Assembly: GCF_963676685.1 (NCBI RefSeq)
Contig: NC_092346.1
Span: forward strand, 96,523,917-96,587,916
From: Mytilus edulis
Lineage: Eukaryota; Mollusca; Bivalvia; Mytilida; Mytilidae
Length of the DNA stretch: 64,000 nt
Direction: 5' to 3'
The position numbers were made by a program, and so were the translations under genes. Within the stretch, counting starts at the first letter, position 1; each line of letters starts with the position of its first letter. The notes beneath the pieces are model-generated. The model did not search any database, was not told where the DNA came from, and worked only from the letters and a program-made list of their open reading frames with translations. Shown here in pieces: positions 25,701-33,700 of the stretch.

Positions 25701-28700
25701 CTATTGCTGTTTTTGTAGTAATTGAAATAAAATGTAAACGGTTTGATAACTGCATAAATATTTCTTATCGTTTCAAAACTGAATTATTTCTATTATAACT
25801 TTCTATTTAGCATACCGTCTGAGAGGTGGTCGACGCAGATTTATGAGACTTTGGCAAGAATGTCTTGAATCATACGGTGACGGCAACGAATGTCTTGTGC
25901 AGTTAGGAAACCAACATCTATATTCGAGTATGCAAGGTATGCTTACTTTAAACTGTTTTCTGGCAGTCAACAAAATAATGTCCAGGTTTTCAAATCTCAA
26001 AAAAAGATCAACATCATTGTTTGAATAAACATATAAAAATACAAGGCTTTTCATTTTACACGGCACACACGCGTTTTGTCCACATAGAATCATACTATGT
26101 TCTCGAAGTACAAAGATGACCAATTCTTTAATCTGGCTATGTTCAGTTATGCTTTGAGATACAATATTGACATCATCATCATTAATCGAACAAACAGTGA
26201 GTAAACAAACAATATCCTAAAATTGATATACGATAACAACACTTTAGTACATGCTACAACTTGACAAAACATCAACCAATCTACAATGCATGTTTCGATC
26301 TAGTGGTTATGAAAATGTACAGTGATGATCACTTCTAACCTCGCATCAAATCTGTTAAAATCTGTCAGGAGAACTGTCGTAGGACAGTCTGTAGAACTGT
26401 TACTGTTACTGACACCTTTTAGACAGTTCTAGCTAGATCAGTTCTAATCTTAGAACTAATTCAGTAAGTTTTACCTGGAATTGCTTCAGACAGTTCTACC
26501 TAGAACTGATCCTTACAGTTCTACACTAGAACAGTTTTAAACAGTTCCATGACTAGAACAGTTCTACGACAAGAACTGTTCTACGACTAAAACAATTATA
26601 CGGCTAAAATAGTGCTTCGACTAGAACAGTTCTACGGCTAAAGTAGAGTTACGACTATAACATTTTTACGATTAGAACTGATTTGGTCAGTGTTGCTGAC
26701 AGTTCTGCGACTAGAACTGATTTGGGCAGTTCTACCTAGAACAGTTTTAGACAGTTCTACCCTAGAACTGATCCTGACAGTTCAACCTAGAACTGATTTG
26801 GTTAGTTCTACCTAGAACTGATTCTGACAGTACTACTTAGAACAGTTCTATGGTAGAACGTTTACGGTAGAACTGTTCTAGGACAGTATTGAAAAGTTCT
26901 ATGACAGATTGTTCTGAAAGTTCTAATAAGAAGTTAGCAGTGATCTTTATAGTATCAATGATACCAAGCTTTTAAAGTAATGCATCAGATCGTTTCGTGA
27001 ACAGAACACTCATCATAGGTCCTCAAAGCAGATATAAATATTACACTTGGTTAGAAATGTGCAAAATGTATTGCGTTCAATGTTAGTTTTTGATTTGGCT
27101 TCACAATAAATGTATTTCAAATGCTACTGAAAGTACTTAGTACACGAAACTTGCGTGGTGCAGAGCTCCAGATAAGCTGCGTATTTGCGTGATGACGCAA
27201 TACAAATAATTGAAAACCCAATGCAAGTGCTCGTTGCTGCGTTCTAAAACCCAATTCATGCAAAGGTATAACCAATAATTTGTCAAACCATGAGTTCTTA
27301 ACGATTTTAGTCGCTATCGTGTGCGTTATTTACCCTTATCACATCTATTAAATAGTGGTCGCGTAAAACTATTTTTGTTATATTGAAAATCAGAAATGTC
27401 GTTTCGTTCTAAAAATAAGGCGCTGAAAGGGTCCCTGTTGATTAAAAGTTTCCGTTGCTTAAGTTACACGTGGTGATGAAAACATCTCGATATGTTCTGT
27501 CTTTATCAAATTAGCGTTAGATAACAAGACTCAGATAATGTTGTCAGGAAGCGTCGCTTGAACGCATGGGGTCGTGCAATGGCGAGTCTAGGCGTTTTTG
27601 CGTGCCATAAACATGATCGTTTTATAAAGATAACAGGGTAAGAACCGTCATCAGCACTAAATCAGTTGGAACATGAAAGGCCAAATTACTTATATAAAGT
27701 CAGCATCGGAAACCAAAAGTTCTAATAAGGGACAAGTAAATCCATATTTTTGTAAATACAATTATGCAAAACATTTTTATAGTTAAAAAAAACCCATAAC
27801 ATTAAGGAACTAGGTGGTGAAAAACCCAATTTGAAATATGTCTGATGGATGAACTGGAATTAATAATGCAAATGAAAAACTATTTCACTTAATTAGATAA
27901 AAAAAATGGAGGGGTAAAAACCCTAGTTTGTGAATTCTTAACTGGAGCTCTGGTGGTGCATATAAAATTATAAGTCGGCTATGTTAGATAATTTTGTTTG
28001 GATAGATAACCATTGATGTTTCTATTTATTACCATCTGATCGTTTTATGAACAGCAAAAACATCATTGTCAAGATCACCTCGTCATAAACGATACAAGTT
28101 TACTAGCAAGTATTTTTTTTTTCAGTTGTAATTTTAAATAAAAAATGTATGTTCATTGTCGGAAATATTAAACAAATTTACTAATTTAGAAAGAGGACAT
28201 AAAAAAATACTCGCCGACCTTTTTGTCTGTTTCGTAGCGAGTACGAATACATTTCATATTTCCGACGGTGAAAAATGTACATGTATCGCTTTTATCATGC
28301 ACTTTACACCGGCACTTCAAAATTTAGTTGTTTAAGCCGAATAGTTGTAAACATTTTCATAGAATTAGACATAGTAAACCCGGACTTCGAAGAGGACCCT
28401 AAAATCAACTGTTACGTAACACAAATATTCCCATTACCGCTTGTTCAAAAAGGAATCAGGGTTACCGGAGGCCTTACAAGTACGAGTATAGCAAACACTA
28501 TTTTTGCACCTGTTAATTGTACAATAGATGGCTTGATGCAGTAATGCATTTTGTATTCTTTTATCAAATTAAGCGAACACAAATGCGTTTTTGAGGATTC
28601 AGTGATTAATTCATGACAGCAAACAATCAAATACACAGTTTTATTCTTAATAATATGTTTTACATTGTCAATTAGGGGCCTTTTATAGCTGACTATGCGG

Positions 28701-31700
28701 TATGGGCTTTGCTCATTGTTGAAGGCCGTACGGTGACCTATAGTTGTTAATTTCTATGTCATTTTGCTCTCTTTTGGAGATTTGTCTCATTGGTAATCAT
28801 ACCACATCTTCTTTTTTTATTTAAAAAAAAATATTATGTGTGCTGAAAATTATTAAATTTAATAAGAACGTTAATGTAACTCATATGAAGACTGCTGTTC
28901 ATTACAATCATGACAAGATCCTCAATGACGTACCCAACTGCTAAGGTGGAGGTATTAATGTTTTGTTAAAGACTTTTTTTTAAACTTTTGTAAAAAGAAG
29001 TTTCATGAATAAAACAAAAGGTAGAGATCGGAGAGAATTTTTAAAGCGACGGATCATACTGAATTGTTCATTTTTGTAACCATAATGGAAGTTATCAAAA
29101 AGGAAACTACTAGAATGTTTCAATAGAATTTGCCAAATTAAGGCGACAGCAGCACACCGACGCTCATATCTCGTTAATTGACAAATGAGAGACAACTGAA
29201 GGTAATAAAAAAACCGGGGGAATCGCATTATCTCCAAAAAAACGAGATCAGATATACCAAACATGCAACATTTGTACTGCCATGCTAATTCATACTCATT
29301 CAATATATAGATTTGAAATAGGAGTATTCTATTTTTCTCATGGTGTGCTTTGAGAAAACGAAAACTAGAGAAAAAATCGTTTTCTTGCTACAAAACAAAA
29401 TAGTATGCAATTTAACTCACGTCAATAAATTGAATGCTATGATTTATGATTGTTCATTTTCATGGTTAGGAAAAATAACTTTAATCTATCATTCGAAATA
29501 ATAAGATTCATGACATACTTTTCTCTATCTAACTTAAAAGTTTTACAATTGGATTGAATATATGTAAATGCATTTGCACATTTTATAAGCGATCTAAACC
29601 GATTGTTTTTTTTTTTTATATATAATTAACTATCAAAAACGGTTATTTTAATAACGCGCGTCATGTTAACAAAATGCATATCAGTGCAACAGAATAAGAA
29701 ATTGCCAAATACAGATAGGGCTATCTATAATTCTACGTAAAAATATTTCCATTCAGCAATTGGTTTTATTGGTGCATATATTGTCTGTGATAAAAACACC
29801 AAACACTATTGTCATAAATTTAGGACAAGTTCCTATTTCAATGTTATGTCAATGAACTTAAAGAAATTAAGAGATAACTGTATTGTATTTGAAGATCAGT
29901 AGTTTTACTGTCGCAAATTTAGTTTACCTGGCGACGCGTAGCGGTGACAGGTTAACGGGTATTTGCGACAGTAAAACTACCAATGGACGTCCGCAAAGCT
30001 TTAAATAAAATACAGTTATCTCTATTCTAATGCAAAACAAGTTCATAAATAAATTTCAATCATTGTTTTAGTGTAAAATCTTCATTAAAGAAAATTCCGC
30101 GAAAAGATGTTATCTTCTTTGGTCCATACACTAGGTGACGTCATAGGTATGGTTCCGTCGTCAAACATAAACACCAGGCGTTTTCTGGCTTCTGTGCTGC
30201 TTCAGAATGTAATACAATTTGATAAAGATAAGATTTTTACGTGCAACATGTGAGTTTTTTGGCTTATTATTGTAGAAATTACATGTCAATACATTTAGCT
30301 ATTCTAAATGTTGGCTTCCTTAGTTACAGACAGGGAGATACAGAATTTTACACTAACTGTCATCTAATCAGAACCATTGATACAAAATGATTGCATTAGA
30401 ATAATACACTGATGTAAAGATTATTGAGACAACATTAATAACAACACATTGACTGCTTTACCCTTAGTTTTGGCCATTTTACCCAAAATGTCTGTTTTGT
30501 TTTGTTCATACATTGTTTTCAATATAAATGAATTTCATTCGACTGTCATACAAGTGTGAGGTTTAGCTAGCTATACAACCAGAATTAGTCCACTATTCTC
30601 TTCATAAGAAAATTCATGTACCAGGTCTGGAATATGACAGTTGTTATCCAATCGTATGACATGTAAGAGCGTTTGATTGCCATTTGATTAGGGACTTTCC
30701 GTTTGGAATTTTCCTCGGAGTAATTTTGTGATTTTACTTTTTAATACATTACATGGCAGAGTAAGCAGAAGTATAATAAGGAGTATGTAAGAAAGCTTGT
30801 TATTTGCATACTTTGGAACAGAGCCGATAATTGTAGGCTATTGTGAGTAATGTTTGACTACTTATCACCATTGCATAAACAATCATATTATTCAGTTTCT
30901 CCGTGTTGCTTTACGCGTTCCTGATAAGAAGAATTCAGAGTGTTGATTCGGAATCAACTGTCATATATCTGACATGGTTCAGACATTTTCCGATATAATA
31001 TCAACAGCAAAGTTTCTGATGTTGATAGTACAGTACAGAAAACATAATTTACCCGTTCACACTTTTCCGATAAACGCATATAAAGGAGGTTCGAGGGTAT
31101 ACAAGTTTTAGAAAACATTTTTTTTTTCATTGCACATTTTATTTGTTTCTTTATTTGTTATTACTTTATCATATGGTACAAAAATCATTCCAGAAAATCC
31201 ATTCGTTTTGGCCCCACACGACTTAAAAAATGTATATATCATGGAAAAAGCTCCAATTTATCTCCCTTTGGTGCAAAAATGCCTTTTTTGGCATTAAAAT
31301 AGAAATATTATTTTTCAACTCATCGGTGTCCTATATTTTTTATTATTATTTTCAAATAAGCTGAACATTTTTTAGTGATTTTTGCAATTTAGTTCTTATT
31401 TTATTTCAATACTACCTCTATTTCTCTTATTAGTTCAGCAGAAATAAATACTTTTACAAAAATGTATGCTTCTTTCGAAGGTAGATTGTGAGCGTAAATT
31501 TATGAACGTTGACCCTGTATTTTATTTTATTTTTCTATTAAGTATAAGATGAAGTTCATTTATAGAAAAATTTGGCGAAATCCTATAATAAGAAAAAACC
31601 CCGATTTAGACCCGCGAGCCCCCTTAAGTAATTTATAAGTTTGAATGTATACACGATGTACATAACAATATAAATATGCATGATTCTGAATCAATACTCC

Positions 31701-32896
31701 GAATTTTTCTTATCAGGAACGCATTAAGCATTTCATATTGTTTTTAGCCATGGCGTTATCAGTTTATTTTCGATTTACGAGTTTGACTGTCCCTTTGGTA
31801 TCTTTCGTCCCTCTTTTACTTCTTATCACCATTGCTTAAAAAAAATTCATATTATTCAGTTTCTCCGTGTTGCTTTATGCGTTCCTGATAAGAAGAATTT
31901 AGAGTGTTGATTCAGAATCCTGTATTTTTATATTTTGATGTCCATTGTGTATACATTAATACTTATAAGTTACTAAATTTGCATTTTATCGAATACGTTT
32001 GAACGGGTTATTATGTTTTCTGTGCTGTACTATTAACTACAGAAACGTTGCTTTAGATATCGGAAAATGTCTGAACCATGTCAGAAATAAGACAATTGTT
32101 TTCTCGTCGTTTCTTTGTTGGTGTATACAGTTTGAATGGAATTTCCTCTCTTCGAATTCACCTTGGGTATTAACTTTTATTATATCATTGTTGTTATGTT
32201 TCAGGTCATGCTAGTACTTCATTGCCTTCTGATCTAAATAATGTCAACGACATTGCGCAGTCTACAGATGGTGACTTCAACTACTTTGCAGATAATGGTT
32301 ATGATGACGCTGCTCCCTTTGCAGAAGATTATGTCGACAACATAGCAAAGACTGCACATAGCCATGGTAAGGATGTTGCTCAAATTGCCGATGATCATGC
32401 AAACGACGTTGCTAAGATTGCCGATGATCATGTTAACGATATTGCACAGACCGCAGATGATAATGTCAACGATATCGATGAAGTAGCAAACAGCCATGTT
32501 GGACGAGTAAAAAAAGTTGCGAAAAACCACCTTTATGGTTTAAACAAAGCAATTGGTAAACACATCCAGACTTTGAAAGAAGTATCAAATAAACACGTTG
32601 CAAAACTTCATAACCACGCTAAATTACACCTGTTGGCGTCTGCAATTCAACACAAAAAACAAATCAGAGAACGCGAATACCAACATAAACGACACTTGAG
32701 TGAAAAGGAAGACATAAACATACAGCATGAAAATGCAGTCAACAGCAAAGTATCATACGATGATCCAGTTTATAATGACAAGGACCAAGGAAAGTATAAT
32801 GAAAAAGTTGCAGTGGTGTCAAACAAAGACAGTTATAAGGATAAAGTGCCAGTATTATCTAGCGAAGGATATTATAGTGAAGGGGACGCGTACTGA
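16685..32896 (+). CDS. fp-4: Mussel foot protein 4, copy A (His-rich byssal metal-binding protein)
   Basis: Coding exons 16685-16730, 17125-17172, 21042-22211, 25811-25936 and 32205-32896 join in phase 1 to 2082 nt, or 693 residues. In order: signal peptide (MKRGLFSLLLITAVLG, cleavage likely after VVVA); a short linker; about 33 His-rich decapeptides of consensus H-x-HVHKHRVL (residues ~57-390); a conserved Gly/Arg-rich module with two Cys (~395-464); about ten 11-residue repeats including DDHVNDIAQTA; a His/Lys-rich stretch; and a Tyr/Asp tail ending EGYYSEGDAY. The decapeptide plus Asp-rich 11-mer pairing is, from memory, diagnostic of mcfp-4. That protein is secreted by the foot and binds copper and other metals, and is thought to join collagen-like thread proteins to the adhesive plaque. 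The exon structure is inferred without transcripts. Confidence 0.88.
17125..17172 (+). CDS. fp-4: fp-4 A exon 2: end of signal peptide and acidic linker
   Basis: It follows a TTGTATTTCAG acceptor and completes VVVAES, then GEETHGELGG. The donor is AG before GTAGGT. The gene B counterpart shares VVVAES but then reads YGRRHRGGS, so the mature N-terminus is acidic in A and basic in B. Confidence 0.8.
17173..18515. other. Intron 2 of gene A, left part
   Basis: Non-coding. A copy of the dispersed repeat GTCTTATGTAGACGAAACTC with GGTACCTTTGATAACTA (18440-18510) is shared with 36.30-36.38 (inverted) and 37.11-37.18 kb. I found no counterpart of gene B's extra exon. Confidence 0.5.
18520..18995 (+). 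pseudogene. Penelope-like RT fragment in gene A intron 2
   Basis: GACTTTATACAGGAACTTCG, TATATAGATAATGTTCTCTC and AATTGACAATCAGGGTCGGT match the Penelope-like pseudogene at 57.26-57.48 kb. The copy carries deletions and then passes into unrelated sequence after 18.83 kb. Confidence 0.6.
19181..19298. repeat. Perfect 46-bp-arm palindrome (hairpin)
   Basis: The left arm 19181-19226 and right arm 19253-19298 are exact reverse complements around a 26-nt CpG-rich loop that contains its own small stem (GAGCCC and GGGCGAG). It lies in gene A intron 2. Confidence 0.9.
19435..20292 (+). repeat. Penelope-like 3' end and R2 tail, uninserted copy
   Basis: Same sequence as 12.95-14.43 kb but without the LINE insert: LRKFYGRHHESVDRY-type remnant, GCCACATGAGGAGCAGGATC, GCCATGGCGTTATCAGTTTA, then TCTTATAGGGACGAAAAAGC. 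It lies in gene A intron 2 and supplies the empty site for the 13.6 kb insertion. Confidence 0.7.
20293..21041. other. Gene A intron 2, right part
   Basis: Non-coding and AT-rich. A short piece at 20577-20660 (GAACGTTCCTAATGAAGGTA with GCGCATCGGGCGCAC) looks like part of a dispersed repeat. The last 60 bp supply the TATATATATTAACAG acceptor. Confidence 0.45.
21042..22211 (+). CDS. fp-4: fp-4 A exon 3: His-rich decapeptide array
   Basis: It follows acceptor TATATTAACAG. After GHSIGHKSHYERAITHR comes an array of about 33 decapeptides in 30-bp units (21116-22105), often alternating as 60-bp pairs such as HKHVHKHRVL then HSHVHNHRVL. Toward the end Arg and Leu give way to Asn, Gln, Val and Glu. 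It closes with IFEGNFNDDGSGFDLRIRH and IIYYGG before donor GTAAGT. Every second residue is often His, which makes it a dense metal-ion ligand surface. The other forward frame and the antisense frame are also open here, purely because of the repeat. Confidence 0.9.
22440..24615 (+). repeat. Large dispersed repeat in gene A intron 3
   Basis: The left part (GACCAAAATGGTCAGTTGGA, TTGCCCTTTATAGTC) and right part (ATGCACATAGACCAAGGTGA, TCTTTAGAGCCTCTAG) recur in similar words within the stretch (TATAGATAGAGA with AGCAGCAA at 22.57 and 24.44 kb). It is absent from the matching gene B intron, which goes from about 47.12 to 47.5 kb without it. It includes an R1 copy and the 23.2 kb palindrome. The class is unknown. 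Confidence 0.5.
23179..23332. repeat. Long imperfect palindrome with CpG-rich loop
   Basis: AATGACTGTAATATTTTTTC pairs with the right arm ending ACATTACAGTCATT. The inner stem GGTGCAC pairs with GTGCACC around a loop containing ACGCGCGTAGCGGG. It lies in gene A intron 3. Confidence 0.8.
24616..25810. other. Gene A intron 3, part conserved with gene B
   Basis: GTGAATTATCTTCCAGAATG and TTACTTACCCAGATAAAAC, down to the acceptor, align with 47.53-48.30 kb of gene B with substitutions and small gaps. It shows the intron was duplicated with the gene. Confidence 0.65.
25811..25936 (+). CDS. fp-4: fp-4 A exon 4: two-cysteine module
   Basis: 126 nt after acceptor TATTTAG, donor G before GTATGC. It encodes TYRLRGGRRRFMRLWQECLE then SYGDGNECLVQLGNQHLYSS. 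It is nearly identical to exon 5 of gene B (few replacements: G/S, G/S, S/L, M/I), while the surrounding introns diverge more, so the module looks constrained. I do not recognise the fold. Confidence 0.85.
26370..26935. repeat. Degenerate array of AGAACTG / CAGTTCT inverted motifs
   Basis: About 25 occurrences of CAGTTCTA and TAGAACTG (or AGAACAG) in ~20-25 bp steps, often as palindromes such as CAGTTCTACCTAGAACTG and GAACAGTTCTACG. It lies in gene A intron 4, within a ~1 kb segment (26.07-27.09 kb) missing from the matching gene B intron. Confidence 0.8.
27161..27952. mobile_element. Non-autonomous DNA transposon with TIRs and empty-site evidence
   Basis: Ends CAGAGCTCCAGATAAG and CTTAACTGGAGCTCTG are inverted repeats, flanked by the direct repeat GTGGTG (27155-27160 and 27953-27958). 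Gene B has the empty site CGTGGTGCATATAAAA at about 48.64 kb with one GTGGTG. There is no transposase frame. A 6-8 bp duplication would suit a hAT-like element, but this is inference. Confidence 0.75.
27960..29870. other. Gene A intron 4, middle part
   Basis: Aligns in patches with gene B intron 5 (28.03-28.56 with 48.70-49.56 kb). An R1 repeat lies at 28715-28815. The 89-codon frame at 28275-28544 falls in the shared block but is broken by indels in gene B and is not supported as coding. Confidence 0.5.
29871..30022. repeat. Palindrome with nested stems
   Basis: Outer arms GAGATAACTGTATT and AATACAGTTATCTC; inner 20-bp perfect arms 29899-29918 and 29961-29980; innermost ACCTG and CAGGT around GACGCGTAGCGG. 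It is absent at the matching place in gene B (about 51.25 kb). Confidence 0.85.
30023..30403. mobile_element. MITE-like insertion adjoining the palindrome
   Basis: TATTCTAATGCA (30023-30034) and TGCATTAGAATA (30392-30403) are inverted ends. The whole palindrome-plus-MITE block (about 29.87-30.41 kb) is missing from gene B, where CTTAAAGAAATAATAAACTG runs straight on. There is no coding capacity. Confidence 0.6.
31083..31625. mobile_element. Possible MITE with GAGGTTCGAGGGT-type ends
   Basis: Left AAAGGAGGTTCGAGGGT and the reverse complement of the right end, AAGGGGGCTCGCGGGT, resemble each other over about 17 bp. Gene B continues without the block between about 51.70 and 52.38 kb, but that region is rearranged, so boundaries are uncertain. 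Confidence 0.35.
32205..32896 (+). CDS. fp-4: fp-4 A exon 5: 11-residue repeats and C-terminus
   Basis: After acceptor TATGTTTCAG it encodes HASTSLPSDLNN, two or three degenerate units, then regular 11-mers: EDYVDNIAKTA, HSHGKDVAQIA, DDHANDVAKIA, DDHVNDIAQTA, DDNVNDIDEVA, NSHVGRVKKVA, KNHLYGLNKAI, GKHIQTLKEVS, NKHVAKLHNHA. A His/Lys/Glu-rich stretch and a tail with YNDKDQGKYNEKV follow. The 11-residue spacing of hydrophobic positions suggests hendecad helices, possibly a coiled coil. The TTG-initiated reading from 32222 is only this exon's interior. Confidence 0.88.
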
Positions 32897-33254
32897 TACA
32901 AAGTAGTCATCTGGTAAATGTTTTTTCAATTATATATTTCTTACTTTTTTTCAATTTATTTTTAGAATTAAAGGAAATACTACAAATATAAACAGTTATC
33001 TTCATTAACCTAATTATGAATATGAGATAGAAATGTACTGTTCAGCTTAATGTTGATTACGCAAATTATAATTGTAATTCGCCTGAATCAATTGATACAG
33101 AAAGAACACAATTTATCTTCTTGTATTTTATTTTAAAAACAGAAGCTTCATCTATGTAAGGAATTTTTAATTATTAAATACAGCTGCATAGTGTTTTGTG
33201 TATGACAATATGTTGGTTAGTAAAAACAACTTTTTACATTTAAATTCATAGATC

Positions 33255-33350
33255 GAAAAGAAACAAACAACGCAATGGCTAAAAAAGAAAATACAAACAT
33301 ACAAATAATAGTACACAAGACACAACATAAAAAACTAAAGACTTAGCAAC
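33255..33350 (-). repeat. Inverted R2 tail fragment in fp-4 A 3'UTR intron
   Basis: CAATGGCTAAAAAAG through GTACACAAGACACAAC and AGACTTAGCAAC is the inverse of the R2 tail. The same fragment at the same place in gene B (53.71-53.79 kb) shows that it predates the gene duplication. Confidence 0.65.
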
Positions 33351-33360
33351 AGAAGGTGAC

Positions 33361-33540
33361 GTAAATACAGAAACAATATCTAACAACTATGTTTTCGTAA
33401 ATACAGAAACAATATCTAACAACTATGTTTTCGTAAATACAGAAACAATATCTAACAACTATGTTTTCGTAAATACAGAAACAATATCTAACAACTATGT
33501 TTTCGTAAATACAGAAACAATATCTAACAACTATGTTTTT
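33361..33540 (+). repeat. 36-bp minisatellite, five units
   Basis: GTAAATACAGAAACAATATC followed by TAACAACTATGTTTTC is repeated five times almost without change. Gene B has two units at 53807-53878. Confidence 0.95.
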
Positions 33541-33700
33541 CTATTTAAATAATCTAGAAGCTACTGAAATAATACATATGACCTAAAATTTTCTTTTCTT
33601 ACAGAAATTTATAAAAGGCGAGGGTGAGGTGATTCAAGAAATAAATGATAATTTATTCCACCTGATGTCTTAATCGTTCTTTTCCATTAAATATATAATG

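Larger units (their letters stand above)
32897..33700 (+). other. fp-4 A 3'UTR with an intron
   Basis: Seventeen nt after the stop, CTG is followed by donor GTAAAT (exon end 32913). The acceptor is CTTTTCTTACAG and the last exon starts at 33605. AATAAA (33640-33645) and ATTAAA (33686-33691) are candidate poly-A signals. Gene B has the same arrangement at the same distance. Confidence 0.6.

Noticed and set aside
28275..28544. 89-codon open frame in gene A intron 4
   Set aside because: The homologous sequence in gene B (49.25-49.53 kb) carries indels that break it, so it is not conserved as coding.
32234..32530. 98-codon minus-strand frames opposite the 11-mer repeats (also 52804-53100)
   Set aside because: Antisense of the 33-bp hendecad repeat, conserved only because the sense strand is.
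33361..33540. CRISPR-like array (regular repeat in tandem)
   Set aside because: The units are directly adjacent without unique spacers, and the setting is a eukaryotic intron, so it is a minisatellite.
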